In this document: piece by piece, positions 1 through 6,188 of the stretch
Position numbering within the stretch: position 1 is the stretch's first letter
How the letters are laid out: every line of letters starts with the position of its first letter
Source: Candidatus Kuenenia stuttgartensis
GTDB taxonomy: Bacteria > Planctomycetota > Planctomycetia > Pirellulales > UBA1268
Assembly (NCBI GenBank): GCA_945876515.1
Contig: CAMCPF010000145.1
Span: 1 to 7,494, forward strand
Direction of reading: 5' to 3'
Length of the DNA stretch: 7,494 nucleotides
Program-made: the position numbers and the translations under genes
The notes under the pieces: model-generated
The model's database searches: none
Seen by the model: only the letters and a program-made list of their open reading frames with translations
What the model was told of the DNA's origin: nothing

Positions 1-1044
1 GACGAGCACGCCGACCGTGGCCTGCCGCCAGGCGGGCAGTTCCTCGGCGAGCGTCGCCTCCACGTCGATCGTCTGCCGATCCTTTGCGTCACCCCGTTCG
101 ACCGTCACGGCGATCGTGTCGCCCGCATACCGCGGCGCGATCGCGTGGCGGGCATCGGCGATCCGTCGCACCGGGCGAGCGGCGATCCGCACGATCCGGT
201 CACCGGGCCTCAGGCCCGCCTTGGCCGCCGGGGAGCCCTGTCGCACCGACGCGATCACGGGCTCGCCGTTGATCGCATCCCGCGAGCGGTAGCCGATGCC
301 GAGCACGCCGGTGGCGAGCGACTCGCCCCGTTCGAGCCGTGGCAGGACCGCCAGCACATCCTCGAGCGGCACGGCGAACCCGATCCCGGCGTCGTAGAGT
401 TCGGTGCCCACCTTCATGCCCGCCGTGTCGGCCGGCAGTGGTGCGAGAATGCCGATCACCCGGCCGGCGATGTCGATGAGCGGGCCGCCGTAGTTCATCG
501 GCGAGACGGCCGCGTCGGTCTGCACCGCCTTGCCCCAGACGCGGTCGGTCGCCGAGACGATGCCCACCGCCACGCTGGGCGCGGACGTGTCCCAGGCCCG
601 GCCCACGGCGATCGCCCACTGACCCGGATGGAGTTCGCCTCGGGGCACCGCTGCGGCCGCCGGCACGTCGGGCAGGTTGTCGGCCGCGAGCAAGACGAGC
701 CCGCGGGAGTCGTCGCGGGCCCGCACGGTCGCCGCCCGTCGCCCGCCGTCAGGCAGCACGATCACGGCAGAGTCCACGTCGGCGGGCACGGCGAAGGCGG
801 TCGTCACGACGAGCCCCTTGGCGACAGCGAATCCCGTCGCCGGACCGCGGCCGGCCGCCGCCTCGGGGCCCCCCTCGGCGGTCGTCAGGGCCAGCGGCGC
901 GATCGTCAGCACGCTGCCGGCGACTCGTTGCACCGCGGCCCGAAAGGCCGCCTCCTCGGCGAGCGTCGGCTCCGTCCCTTGGGCGCGGGGCTGCGTCGCG
1001 ATGAAGCCGCCGGCGAGCAGCGCGAGGGCGATGCGCAGCCTCAT
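1..1044 (-). CDS. HtrA/S1C-like pseudoprotease with PDZ domain, C-terminus cut by window edge
   Basis: The reading frame opens at an ATG and is still open at base 1, giving 348 residues without a stop. A signal peptide covers residues 1-21 (cleavage near PRA|QG), so the protein is probably periplasmic. Residues 35-235 follow the trypsin-like S1C fold: TTAFAV (81-86) is the His strand, SRGLVLL (113-119) the Asp strand and SPMNYGGPL (181-189) the Ser loop. The catalytic positions are Phe84, Gly115 and Tyr185, so all three triad residues are missing and proteolysis is not expected. A PDZ domain follows at about 245-318 (VIASVRQGSPAAKAGLRPGD). The segment after it (LPAWRQATVGVLV) may begin a second PDZ or an extension beyond the window. 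The start is supported by GAGGGG (bases 1052-1057) seven bases upstream and by an ATGA overlap with the preceding gene. From memory, the YGGPL variant recurs in planctomycete relatives, which would argue for a maintained pseudoenzyme rather than decay. A binding or regulatory role beside the active protease is inference. Confidence 0.87.
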   Translation of the reverse strand, partial: MRLRIALALLAGGFIATQPRAQGTEPTLAEEAAFRAAVQRVAGSVLTIAPLALTTAEGGPEAAAGRGPATGFAVAKGLVVTTAFAVPADVDSAVIVLPDGGRRAATVRARDDSRGLVLLAADNLPDVPAAAAVPRGELHPGQWAIAVGRAWDTSAPSVAVGIVSATDRVWGKAVQTDAAVSPMNYGGPLIDIAGRVIGILAPLPADTAGMKVGTELYDAGIGFAVPLEDVLAVLPRLERGESLATGVLGIGYRSRDAINGEPVIASVRQGSPAAKAGLRPGDRIVRIAARPVRRIADARHAIAPRYAGDTIAVTVERGDAKDRQTIDVEATLAEELPAWRQATVGVLV

Positions 1045-2060
1045 GGTTTCGCCCCTCGGGGTCGCGGGCCAAGATCCAGTTCCACGAGCGACCCGCGCCG
1101 GATCACGGTGAGCTTCACGGGGTCTCCCTCCGCCAGACCGCCGAGGGCCTGCTCCACCCCCGCCCGGGTCGTCACGGTGCGGCCGCCCACCGCGATCACG
1201 AGGTCGTCGGCTGCGAGGCCCGCGCGGGCCGCGGCCGAGCCCGGATCGATGCTCTCGACGAAGGGCGGCGTGCGATCGAGCAGGTCGGGCACGAGGATCG
1301 CGCCCAGGAGCCGCGGGTCGAAGGGGGCGATCTCCGCGGTCGCCACCGCGGCCGCGTCGCCGACGAGGATGGCCTCGCTGCCCGCGATGAGTTCGGAGGC
1401 GGGCAACGCGTAGTTGAGCCAGATGCCCGCGGCCGTGCTCCGGAGCTCCTTGCCGATCATCCCCACCAACCGGCCCCGGGCGTCGACCAGCGCACCACCC
1501 GGGCTGCCCGGATTGTTGGTCGTGCAGTCGAGCACGTAGACCGCACCCCGAAAAGGCGCCTCGGCCGCGCCCCGCCGGGCCTCGAGCGGCACCACCGCCG
1601 CGATTACGCCCCGCTGGGCCGTGACCCGCTCGTCTCCTGCCGCCACGCCGAACATGTTCGAGAGGGCGACCACCCGCGTGCCGGGCGGCACCGCCGCCGG
1701 CAGCTCCTCGAGCGCGAAGCAGGGCAGGTCGTCCGCCTCGATTTGGAGCACCGCCAGCTCCCGCCGCGGGTCGATGCCCACGAGCCTGGCCTCGAAGCGA
1801 CGGCCGTCGTCGAGCACGCAGTCGAGTTGCTCGGAGTCGAGCACCGTGCTGGCGACGGTCAGGATCCGCCCGTCGGGCGAGACCAGGATGCCCGACTGGT
1901 AGGCCTCCAGGCCCCGCAGCCCGCCGGCGCCGTAGAGCTTGACCACCTTGCGGGCCGCGCCCGCGATCACCGACTGCGGCGCCGGCTCGTCGGCACCGGC
2001 CAACGTGCCGGCGAGGCATGGCAGGAGGGCCATGAAGCAGGCGGCGGCGGTGCGGATCAT
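1041..2060 (-). CDS. S1C/HtrA-like pseudoprotease with PDZ domain
   Basis: A complete protein of 339 residues. A signal peptide spans residues 1-23 (cleavage near AGA|DEP). The trypsin-like region covers about 30-235 and keeps typical S1C framing: SGILVSPDGRILT before the His position, GIDPRRELAVLQI around the Asp position, and NNPGSPGGALVD at the Ser loop. The three catalytic positions align with Ser71, Glu101 and Pro187, so the triad is absent and catalysis is unlikely. A PDZ domain lies at about 250-325 (FVESIDPGSAAARAGLAADD, then VKLTVIRRG), followed by only a few residues. The ATG start is supported by GGAGG (bases 2067-2071) six bases upstream and by an ATGA overlap with the protease gene before it; the stop overlaps the next gene in the same way. 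The frame is intact and the PDZ is well preserved, which speaks against a decaying pseudogene. A role as non-catalytic partner or peptide-binding adaptor in the envelope is inference. Confidence 0.9.
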   Translation of the reverse strand: MIRTAAACFMALLPCLAGTLAGADEPAPQSVIAGAARKVVKLYGAGGLRGLEAYQSGILVSPDGRILTVASTVLDSEQLDCVLDDGRRFEARLVGIDPRRELAVLQIEADDLPCFALEELPAAVPPGTRVVALSNMFGVAAGDERVTAQRGVIAAVVPLEARRGAAEAPFRGAVYVLDCTTNNPGSPGGALVDARGRLVGMIGKELRSTAAGIWLNYALPASELIAGSEAILVGDAAAVATAEIAPFDPRLLGAILVPDLLDRTPPFVESIDPGSAAARAGLAADDLVIAVGGRTVTTRAGVEQALGGLAEGDPVKLTVIRRGSLVELDLGPRPRGAKP

Positions 2061-3823
2061 CGGTCGCCTCCGGTCCGCTCCGCCCGCTCGACGACGAACG
2101 TGCCGAACGATTCGGGCCCCCGCTGCACCACCATCCGGGCCGGCAGGGCAGGATCATCCTCGCGCCGGCCGACGAAGCGGATCTCGCAGGGATCCTGATC
2201 GGGCGCGGTCCAGAGATCGATGCCCACGACCGCGCCCTCGGGATCGATGGCGACCCGCCCCTCCACGCCGGCCACCGCCGTCTCGAGCACGTCCACGAGG
2301 TCGCCCCCAGACGGGTCGATCGCCCGCGGATCTCGCGGCGCGGTGCCCCGATAGATCGTGCGGCCCACCGCCGCCGGCCCCTCGGTGGCGAGCCGCCGCC
2401 AGAGCACGAGCGCCGCGAGCATGCCGCCGCTGCCCGGAGGCTCCGGGCTCGCGTCGAGCTCGGCGGTGGCGTCGAGCGTGGAGGTGCCCGTCGGGAGGTC
2501 GATCGTGGCGACCGTATCGGAGAGCTCGATGCGAAACTCCCCGCCCGTCGCGAGCGTGCCGCTGAGCACCCACTCGCCCCGCCGCGGTGCGCCGCCGGCG
2601 GTCGCGAGGGCCTTCGCCACCCGGTCGCGCTCGACGAGATTGAAGTGATGGTTGGTGAAGCCGGGGCGGGCCTCGTAGAGGCCGCGGACCGCGTCGGGCA
2701 GCAGTGGCTCCGGCTGCTGCCGGGCTGCGGGCTGCCGTCGCGGCTTCCCGTCGGGTGGCGGAGCGGGCTCTGCCTGCCTGCTCTCGTCACCAGCGGCGAC
2801 GATCCGGGCCAACTCCGCGGGAGCGTGGACGCCGGCGAGCCGGACGAGCATCTCCTGCCGGCGTCCGTCGCGGCGATAGGCCAGCGGAACCTGCCAGCCC
2901 GCCGGCAGCGTGCCGAGGATGTTCTTGAAGGCGTTGACCGTGCGCACGGGACGGCCGGCGAGCGACACGATCTCATCGTCGTACCGCAGGCCCCGCCGCC
3001 AGGCGTCGGACGTGTCGAGGATGTCGGACACCACCACCCGGCCGTCGGCGGCCGTCGCGACGGTGGCTCCGAGCGTGGCGTGATCCACGAGCAGGCCCCC
3101 CCTGAGGCAGCCCATGAAGTTTCGCAGCTGGTTGGCGGAGATCGCGTAGCCGGCGCCCACGTTGACCCGGCCCCGCTTCTCGAACGAGGCCCGGCCATTG
3201 ATGCCGATCAACCGCCCGGCCGAGTCGAACAGCCCGCCACCGGAGTTGCCTGGATTGATCGCTGCGTCGGTCTGGATGCAGTCGGCGTACTCGAGGATCG
3301 TGCCGGCCGGAAACTGGTAGCGATGCGTGCCCGAGACGATGCCCGCGCTGATCGAAGGCACCAGGTCGGTCGCCAGGAGAAACGGGTTGCCGGCCGCGAA
3401 GCACCAGTCGCCGACCTCCACCGCGTCGCTGTCGGCGAGGGTGGCGAAGGGGAAATCGTCTCGGCCGAGCAGCTTGACGAGGGCCACGTCGCCCGTCGGG
3501 TCGAGCCCCACGAGCACTGCGTCGTACAGTCGGCCGTCGGCGAGTCCACAGGTCATCGCCACTCCGGCCGGCTGGACGACGTGGAAGTTGGTGAGCGCGT
3601 AGCCGTCGGCGGTCATGAGCACGCCCGATCCACCCCCCTCCGCCCCGGCGAAGATCGCCACGGCCGTGGCCGTCGCCCGGCGGATCGTCTCCACGCGACG
3701 GGCCTCCGCGGCCAGCACCGCCTGATCGACGCCCGCCGCGGCACCGGGGCGACCGGCGGCCACGGGCAGGAGCGCGGCGAGGGCGGCGACGATCGATGCG
3801 GCGCGGCGACCCGGGGCGTTCAC
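2057..3823 (-). CDS. Exported S1C (HtrA/Deg-like) serine protease with PDZ and a novel C-terminal domain
   Basis: A 588-residue trypsin-like endopeptidase, probably acting in the periplasm on misfolded or specific envelope proteins. A GTG start gives an Arg-bearing n-region and an Ala-rich hydrophobic stretch (about 10-30) consistent with a signal peptide. The protease domain spans about 45-240 with a full triad: His81 in LTNFHVV, Asp112 in PTGDVALVKL and Ser194 in NPGNSGGGL. A PDZ domain follows at about 250-332 (VVVSDILDTSDAWRRGLRYD). A Pro/Arg/Gln-rich linker (about 345-375) leads to a roughly 210-residue C-terminal region (376-588) that includes RPGFTNHHFNLVERDRV and ends in RMVVQRGPESFGTFVVER; I cannot assign it to a family. 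The combination is longer than a standard DegP/DegQ-type protein of about 450-475 residues, with one PDZ instead of two. It overlaps its neighbours by four bases on both sides (GTGA upstream, ATGA downstream). I give no symbol because orthology to degP/Q/S cannot be shown. Confidence 0.93.
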   Translation of the reverse strand: MNAPGRRAASIVAALAALLPVAAGRPGAAAGVDQAVLAAEARRVETIRRATATAVAIFAGAEGGGSGVLMTADGYALTNFHVVQPAGVAMTCGLADGRLYDAVLVGLDPTGDVALVKLLGRDDFPFATLADSDAVEVGDWCFAAGNPFLLATDLVPSISAGIVSGTHRYQFPAGTILEYADCIQTDAAINPGNSGGGLFDSAGRLIGINGRASFEKRGRVNVGAGYAISANQLRNFMGCLRGGLLVDHATLGATVATAADGRVVVSDILDTSDAWRRGLRYDDEIVSLAGRPVRTVNAFKNILGTLPAGWQVPLAYRRDGRRQEMLVRLAGVHAPAELARIVAAGDESRQAEPAPPPDGKPRRQPAARQQPEPLLPDAVRGLYEARPGFTNHHFNLVERDRVAKALATAGGAPRRGEWVLSGTLATGGEFRIELSDTVATIDLPTGTSTLDATAELDASPEPPGSGGMLAALVLWRRLATEGPAAVGRTIYRGTAPRDPRAIDPSGGDLVDVLETAVAGVEGRVAIDPEGAVVGIDLWTAPDQDPCEIRFVGRREDDPALPARMVVQRGPESFGTFVVERAERTGGDR

Positions 3824-5010
3824 TTCTCGAAGGCTCCCCCGGTGAGGCGGACACCGCAGCCCAGGTCGCCCGGCACGAAGTCGATCGTGAGCGTCAGCCG
3901 TCTCGCTCCGGCCACGTCGAGGTCGATCGCGACCGGCTCCCGCTCGTCGCCGGCCTCACCTCCCAGCCGCCGCCGCCAGGCCTCGCGGCCGTCGATGGCG
4001 AGCGTCGCCTCGACGGCCGCGGCCGCCTCGGCAGGAACGGTGCGTGAGATCGCGGTGCGAAACCGTCGGCTTTCCGCGGGAACCCGCCAGGTCGCCACGG
4101 TGCGTGGCCGGACCACGACCGCGGCGGCGCCGTCGTCTTCGGCCGCCACCGTCCGGGGCGCGAAGAAGACCGCGAGCCCCTTGTCGGCAGCGAGCGCTCC
4201 GAAGAAAGGCTCCACGGCGACCGTCTCGAGCGGCAGCCCGACCAGGGGCGTCGTCCGCCCGGCGGCAAAGTCGACCGCCACGAGCGCGTCCGACGGCAGC
4301 CGGATGTCATCCACGGTGAAGGCCTCGGGCGACCAGCGGACGTCGCGGGCCGTGAGCGTCCCACCGGTCAGCCGCACGACGATACCGCCCGCCACGGCAG
4401 CCTCGCGCAGCCATTCGATTCCGATCACCTTCGCACGCTTGACGGGAATCGTCTCGCCGTCGAGCACGACCGTCACATGGTCGCCCGAGACGCCGGCCAC
4501 GGCGCACGCCACGAACTCCTGCCCGTCCTCGCGCCGGACGACCACCATGTCAGACTCCGGCCGCTCCGGCAGCGCCGCCAGCCAGGCCGGCTCTCGCTCC
4601 CCGGCGGCCAGCCAGGCGACTCGCCGCACGCGTTCGATCGGCAATTCGACCCGCCCATCGTCGCGCCGCACGATCCCGCGAGGGCCATCCTGGACGAAGT
4701 CGGTTCCCGCGACCGTGCCGCCGTCGGTCAGGGTGAGCTGCATGGCCGCGGGCACGGCGGGCGCGGCCCCGGTTCGCTCGAGCTGCCGCACCGTGTCGAG
4801 CGGGAGCACCCGCTTTTCCCCCGCGACCTCCACCGTCACGGCGTCGGCGGTGACTGCGACGAGGCGGCCCGTAAGCGGCTCGCCCACGACAAGATCGGCC
4901 CGCACCTCCGGCGCGGCGGCGGTCGCTTCGGCCTGGGGCTCGTCAGCCGGCGACCGCGGGCCGAGTGCGGCGGCCAGCGCTGCGGCGGCCAGGATGGGAC
5001 GCCAATTCAC
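3820..5010 (-). CDS. Exported protein with four beta-type repeats and a C-terminal NPCBM-like domain
   Basis: A 396-residue protein from a GTG start. Residues 1-22 form a signal peptide (MNWRP, Ala/Leu-rich core, SPA|DEP). Four units of about 40 residues follow (about 40-79, 91-133, 155-200, 209-248). Each has a strand, a turn often built on DGG or DG, a second strand and a closing LP/VP..V segment, for example GRLVAVTADAVTVEV with LPLDTVRQL, then RVELPIERVRRVAW. Residues about 300-396 resemble the NPCBM/NEW2 carbohydrate-binding fold (RRFRTAISRTVP, VEATLAIDGREAWRR, PVAIDLDVAGARRLTLTIDF), ending in GVRLTGGAFEK where relatives usually have an acidic DHADWA-like end. This suggests a glycan- or surface-binding envelope protein, not an enzyme; no catalytic motif is visible. 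The start rests on GGGGAGGA six bases upstream, the signal peptide and the GTGA overlap with the preceding gene. The same frame stays open further upstream to 5679, but that extension is an Arg-rich shadow over the next gene. Confidence 0.85.
   Translation of the reverse strand: MNWRPILAAAALAAALGPRSPADEPQAEATAAAPEVRADLVVGEPLTGRLVAVTADAVTVEVAGEKRVLPLDTVRQLERTGAAPAVPAAMQLTLTDGGTVAGTDFVQDGPRGIVRRDDGRVELPIERVRRVAWLAAGEREPAWLAALPERPESDMVVVRREDGQEFVACAVAGVSGDHVTVVLDGETIPVKRAKVIGIEWLREAAVAGGIVVRLTGGTLTARDVRWSPEAFTVDDIRLPSDALVAVDFAAGRTTPLVGLPLETVAVEPFFGALAADKGLAVFFAPRTVAAEDDGAAAVVVRPRTVATWRVPAESRRFRTAISRTVPAEAAAAVEATLAIDGREAWRRRLGGEAGDEREPVAIDLDVAGARRLTLTIDFVPGDLGCGVRLTGGAFEK
3834..3840 (-). promoter_or_regulatory. 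Shine-Dalgarno site for the GTG start of the S1C protease gene
   Basis: The minus strand reads GGGGGAG ten bases before the GTG at 3823. It lies inside the last codons of the preceding gene. No better start is nearby, and the GTG overlaps the upstream TGA as GTGA, so this purine block together with reinitiation probably sets translation of the protease. Confidence 0.5.
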
Positions 5011-6080
5011 GGGCCGTCCTCCCCGCCCGTCGCCAGCCGCTTGAAGTACTGCTCGATGGCCTCGCGGTAATACGGCGGATATTCGCGGTCGATCTGCTGC
5101 AGCGCCGCTTCCCGTTCGTGCGGCGGCAGGTCGCCCCAGCCGGCGCCGGCGCCGAGCTCCTTCTTCCGCACCTCCCCCTTGCCCAGGCCGCGGGCGAGTT
5201 TGCTGTCGTCCATCGGCCGGCCGGCTCCGCCCCCCTGCCCGCCTGCCCCGCCGCCGGCGGCACCCGCCTGCCCCTGCTGCTGCTGTTGCTGCTCCAGGTC
5301 TTCGATCAACTTGTCGAGTGACTCGATTACGCCCGCCTGCACCCGCTTGGTGTCTGGACCCGCCTTGCCGAGGTCGAGCCGCCGCCGGACGTCCTTCATT
5401 CGCCGGGCGATGTGATCGAGCGAGTCGGCCTCGACGGCGGCAATGTCGGCGCGGAGCAGCCGCGCCAGCCGCGAGTAGCGGGTCGGGATCTCGGTCTCCC
5501 GTTCGAGCAGTCGCTCGAACGACTCGACGGCGCCTTCCCGGACCAGCAGCCAGTGCTGGCAGCAGCCGCGATGAAACAACAGCGCCGCCGGATCGACCGC
5601 CCCGGCTACGTCGAGATCGACGAGCAGCGGCAGCGCCTCGTCGAACCGGTCGCGCCGCACCAGTTCGCGGCCCCACCACAGCCGCACGGCGTCGCGGACG
5701 AAGCTGCCCGCCTGTGGGTCGGCGAGCCAGGCCGGGTCGGGCTCACCCCCCTGGGCGATTTCCTGCACCGCGGCCGCGGCCCGCGGGTCCCTCGCCGCCA
5801 GGGCCTGAACCGTCACGTCGAGCAGGTCGCGGCCGCCGGCGGCCGCGACCTTCCAAGCCTCGTCGAGCGCGGCGGCGGTCTCGTCAGCGAGGGCGATACC
5901 CCGGTCGGCCAGTGCCTCGTCCAGCCGGGTCCGAACCTCCGCCACGGTGGGCTGCGACCAGGAGGCCTCGCGGGCGAGTTCGGGATCGCGGCCAGCGACC
6001 ACGGGCTGGCTCTCGCCCCGCGTGGCTGCGGCTGCCAGCGCGGTCAGGATGACCGCGGCGAAGATGAAGGACCGGTGCAT
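5007..6080 (-). CDS. Exported helical protein with poly-Gln/Gly linker and conserved-looking C-terminal tail (unknown function)
   Basis: A 357-residue protein of unknown function. I chose the ATG at 6080 because it is followed directly by a signal peptide (MHRSFIFAAVILTALAAAAT, residues 1-22); the frame continues to a GTG at 6146, but that adds 22 residues before the export signal. There is no clear Shine-Dalgarno site at any candidate start. Residues 45-235 are mainly helical, with a TPR-like stretch (AVRLWWGRELVRRDRFDEAL, then AALLFHRGCCQHWLLVREGA) suggesting a protein-interaction scaffold. A coiled-coil-like segment (about 215-263) runs into six Gln (264-269) and a Gly/Ala-rich linker (270-287). 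The tail (289-350) holds DDSKLARGLGKGEVRKKELG, WGDLPPHEREAALQQI and PPYYREAIEQYFKRLA. I recall similar LPP..R.E.LQ....YP..YRE.IEQYF.LA tails on planctomycete proteins near MoxR/DUF58/VWA genes. Its stop overlaps the next start as GTGA. A role in an envelope complex is inference. Confidence 0.83.
   Translation of the reverse strand: MHRSFIFAAVILTALAAAATRGESQPVVAGRDPELAREASWSQPTVAEVRTRLDEALADRGIALADETAAALDEAWKVAAAGGRDLLDVTVQALAARDPRAAAAVQEIAQGGEPDPAWLADPQAGSFVRDAVRLWWGRELVRRDRFDEALPLLVDLDVAGAVDPAALLFHRGCCQHWLLVREGAVESFERLLERETEIPTRYSRLARLLRADIAAVEADSLDHIARRMKDVRRRLDLGKAGPDTKRVQAGVIESLDKLIEDLEQQQQQQGQAGAAGGGAGGQGGGAGRPMDDSKLARGLGKGEVRKKELGAGAGWGDLPPHEREAALQQIDREYPPYYREAIEQYFKRLATGGEDGP
5017..5024 (-). 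promoter_or_regulatory. Strong Shine-Dalgarno site fixing the GTG start at 5010
   Basis: The minus strand reads GGGGAGGA six bases before GTG at 5010. This decides the start of the NPCBM-like gene: the open frame continues several hundred bases upstream, but only this GTG has a good ribosome-binding site, a signal peptide directly after it and a GTGA overlap with the upstream stop. Confidence 0.7.
5274..5291 (-). repeat. CAG/CAA trinucleotide tract encoding six glutamines
   Basis: On the coding strand the tract reads CAG, CAA and then four CAG, encoding Gln264-269 of the helical exported protein. It is followed by a Gly/Ala-rich stretch, so the tract and glycine segment form a flexible linker between the coiled-coil-like region and the C-terminal tail. 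Such tracts can vary in length by slippage. Confidence 0.8.
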
Positions 6081-6114
6081 GCAGGCGTTCCGGGCGGACG
6101 TGGCCGACCCCTCT

Positions 6115-6120
6115 ATCATA
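6115..6120 (-). promoter_or_regulatory. Candidate -10 promoter element before the 6080 gene
   Basis: The minus strand carries TATGAT in the only intergenic gap (6081-6188), which would place transcription start near 6108 and give a leader of about 28 bases. No convincing TTGACA-like hexamer sits 16-18 bases upstream. In a sequence this GC-rich the AT-rich hexamer stands out, but it remains a weak candidate for an internal operon promoter. Confidence 0.27.
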
Positions 6121-6188
6121 CCGCCCGCTGACGCGGCCCCGCGCACGCGGTTTCGCCGAGGCCGTCTCCATTCCGTGCGGTCCGGAGG

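Noticed and set aside
145..1413. 422-codon plus-strand open frame
   Set aside because: Its His/Arg/Gly-rich product has no recognisable domain and it lies antisense to both pseudoprotease genes, whose minus-strand products show signal peptides and PDZ domains.
1041..2060. Reading the protease-like gene with missing triad as a decayed pseudogene
   Set aside because: The frame is uninterrupted, with a signal peptide, Shine-Dalgarno site, PDZ domain and tight overlaps at both ends, so a functional non-catalytic protein is more likely.
2645..5044. 799-codon plus-strand open frame, longer than any real gene here
   Set aside because: It is antisense to two well-supported minus-strand genes, with low-complexity Arg/Ser/Thr/Ala composition and no domain. 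Long antisense frames are expected in GC-rich coding DNA.
5011..5679. Upstream extension of the NPCBM-like gene to 5679
   Set aside because: The extra 223 residues are Arg/Gly-rich and overlap the helical protein gene in another frame. The GTG at 5010 has a strong Shine-Dalgarno site and a signal peptide right after it.
5228..6052. Several plus-strand frames of 78-244 codons opposite the helical protein gene
   Set aside because: They overlap one another in different frames and are Arg/Pro/Ala-rich without domains; the minus-strand gene explains the region.
6081..6146. N-terminal extension of the helical exported protein (GTG at 6146 or ATG at 6119)
   Set aside because: Neither start has a ribosome-binding site, and both put extra residues before an otherwise normal signal peptide starting at 6080.
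6081..6188. Possible transcription terminator in the gap between the two rightmost genes
   Set aside because: Only short GC hairpins such as CCGCGTGCGCGG occur, with no following U-tract, so an intrinsic terminator is not supported.
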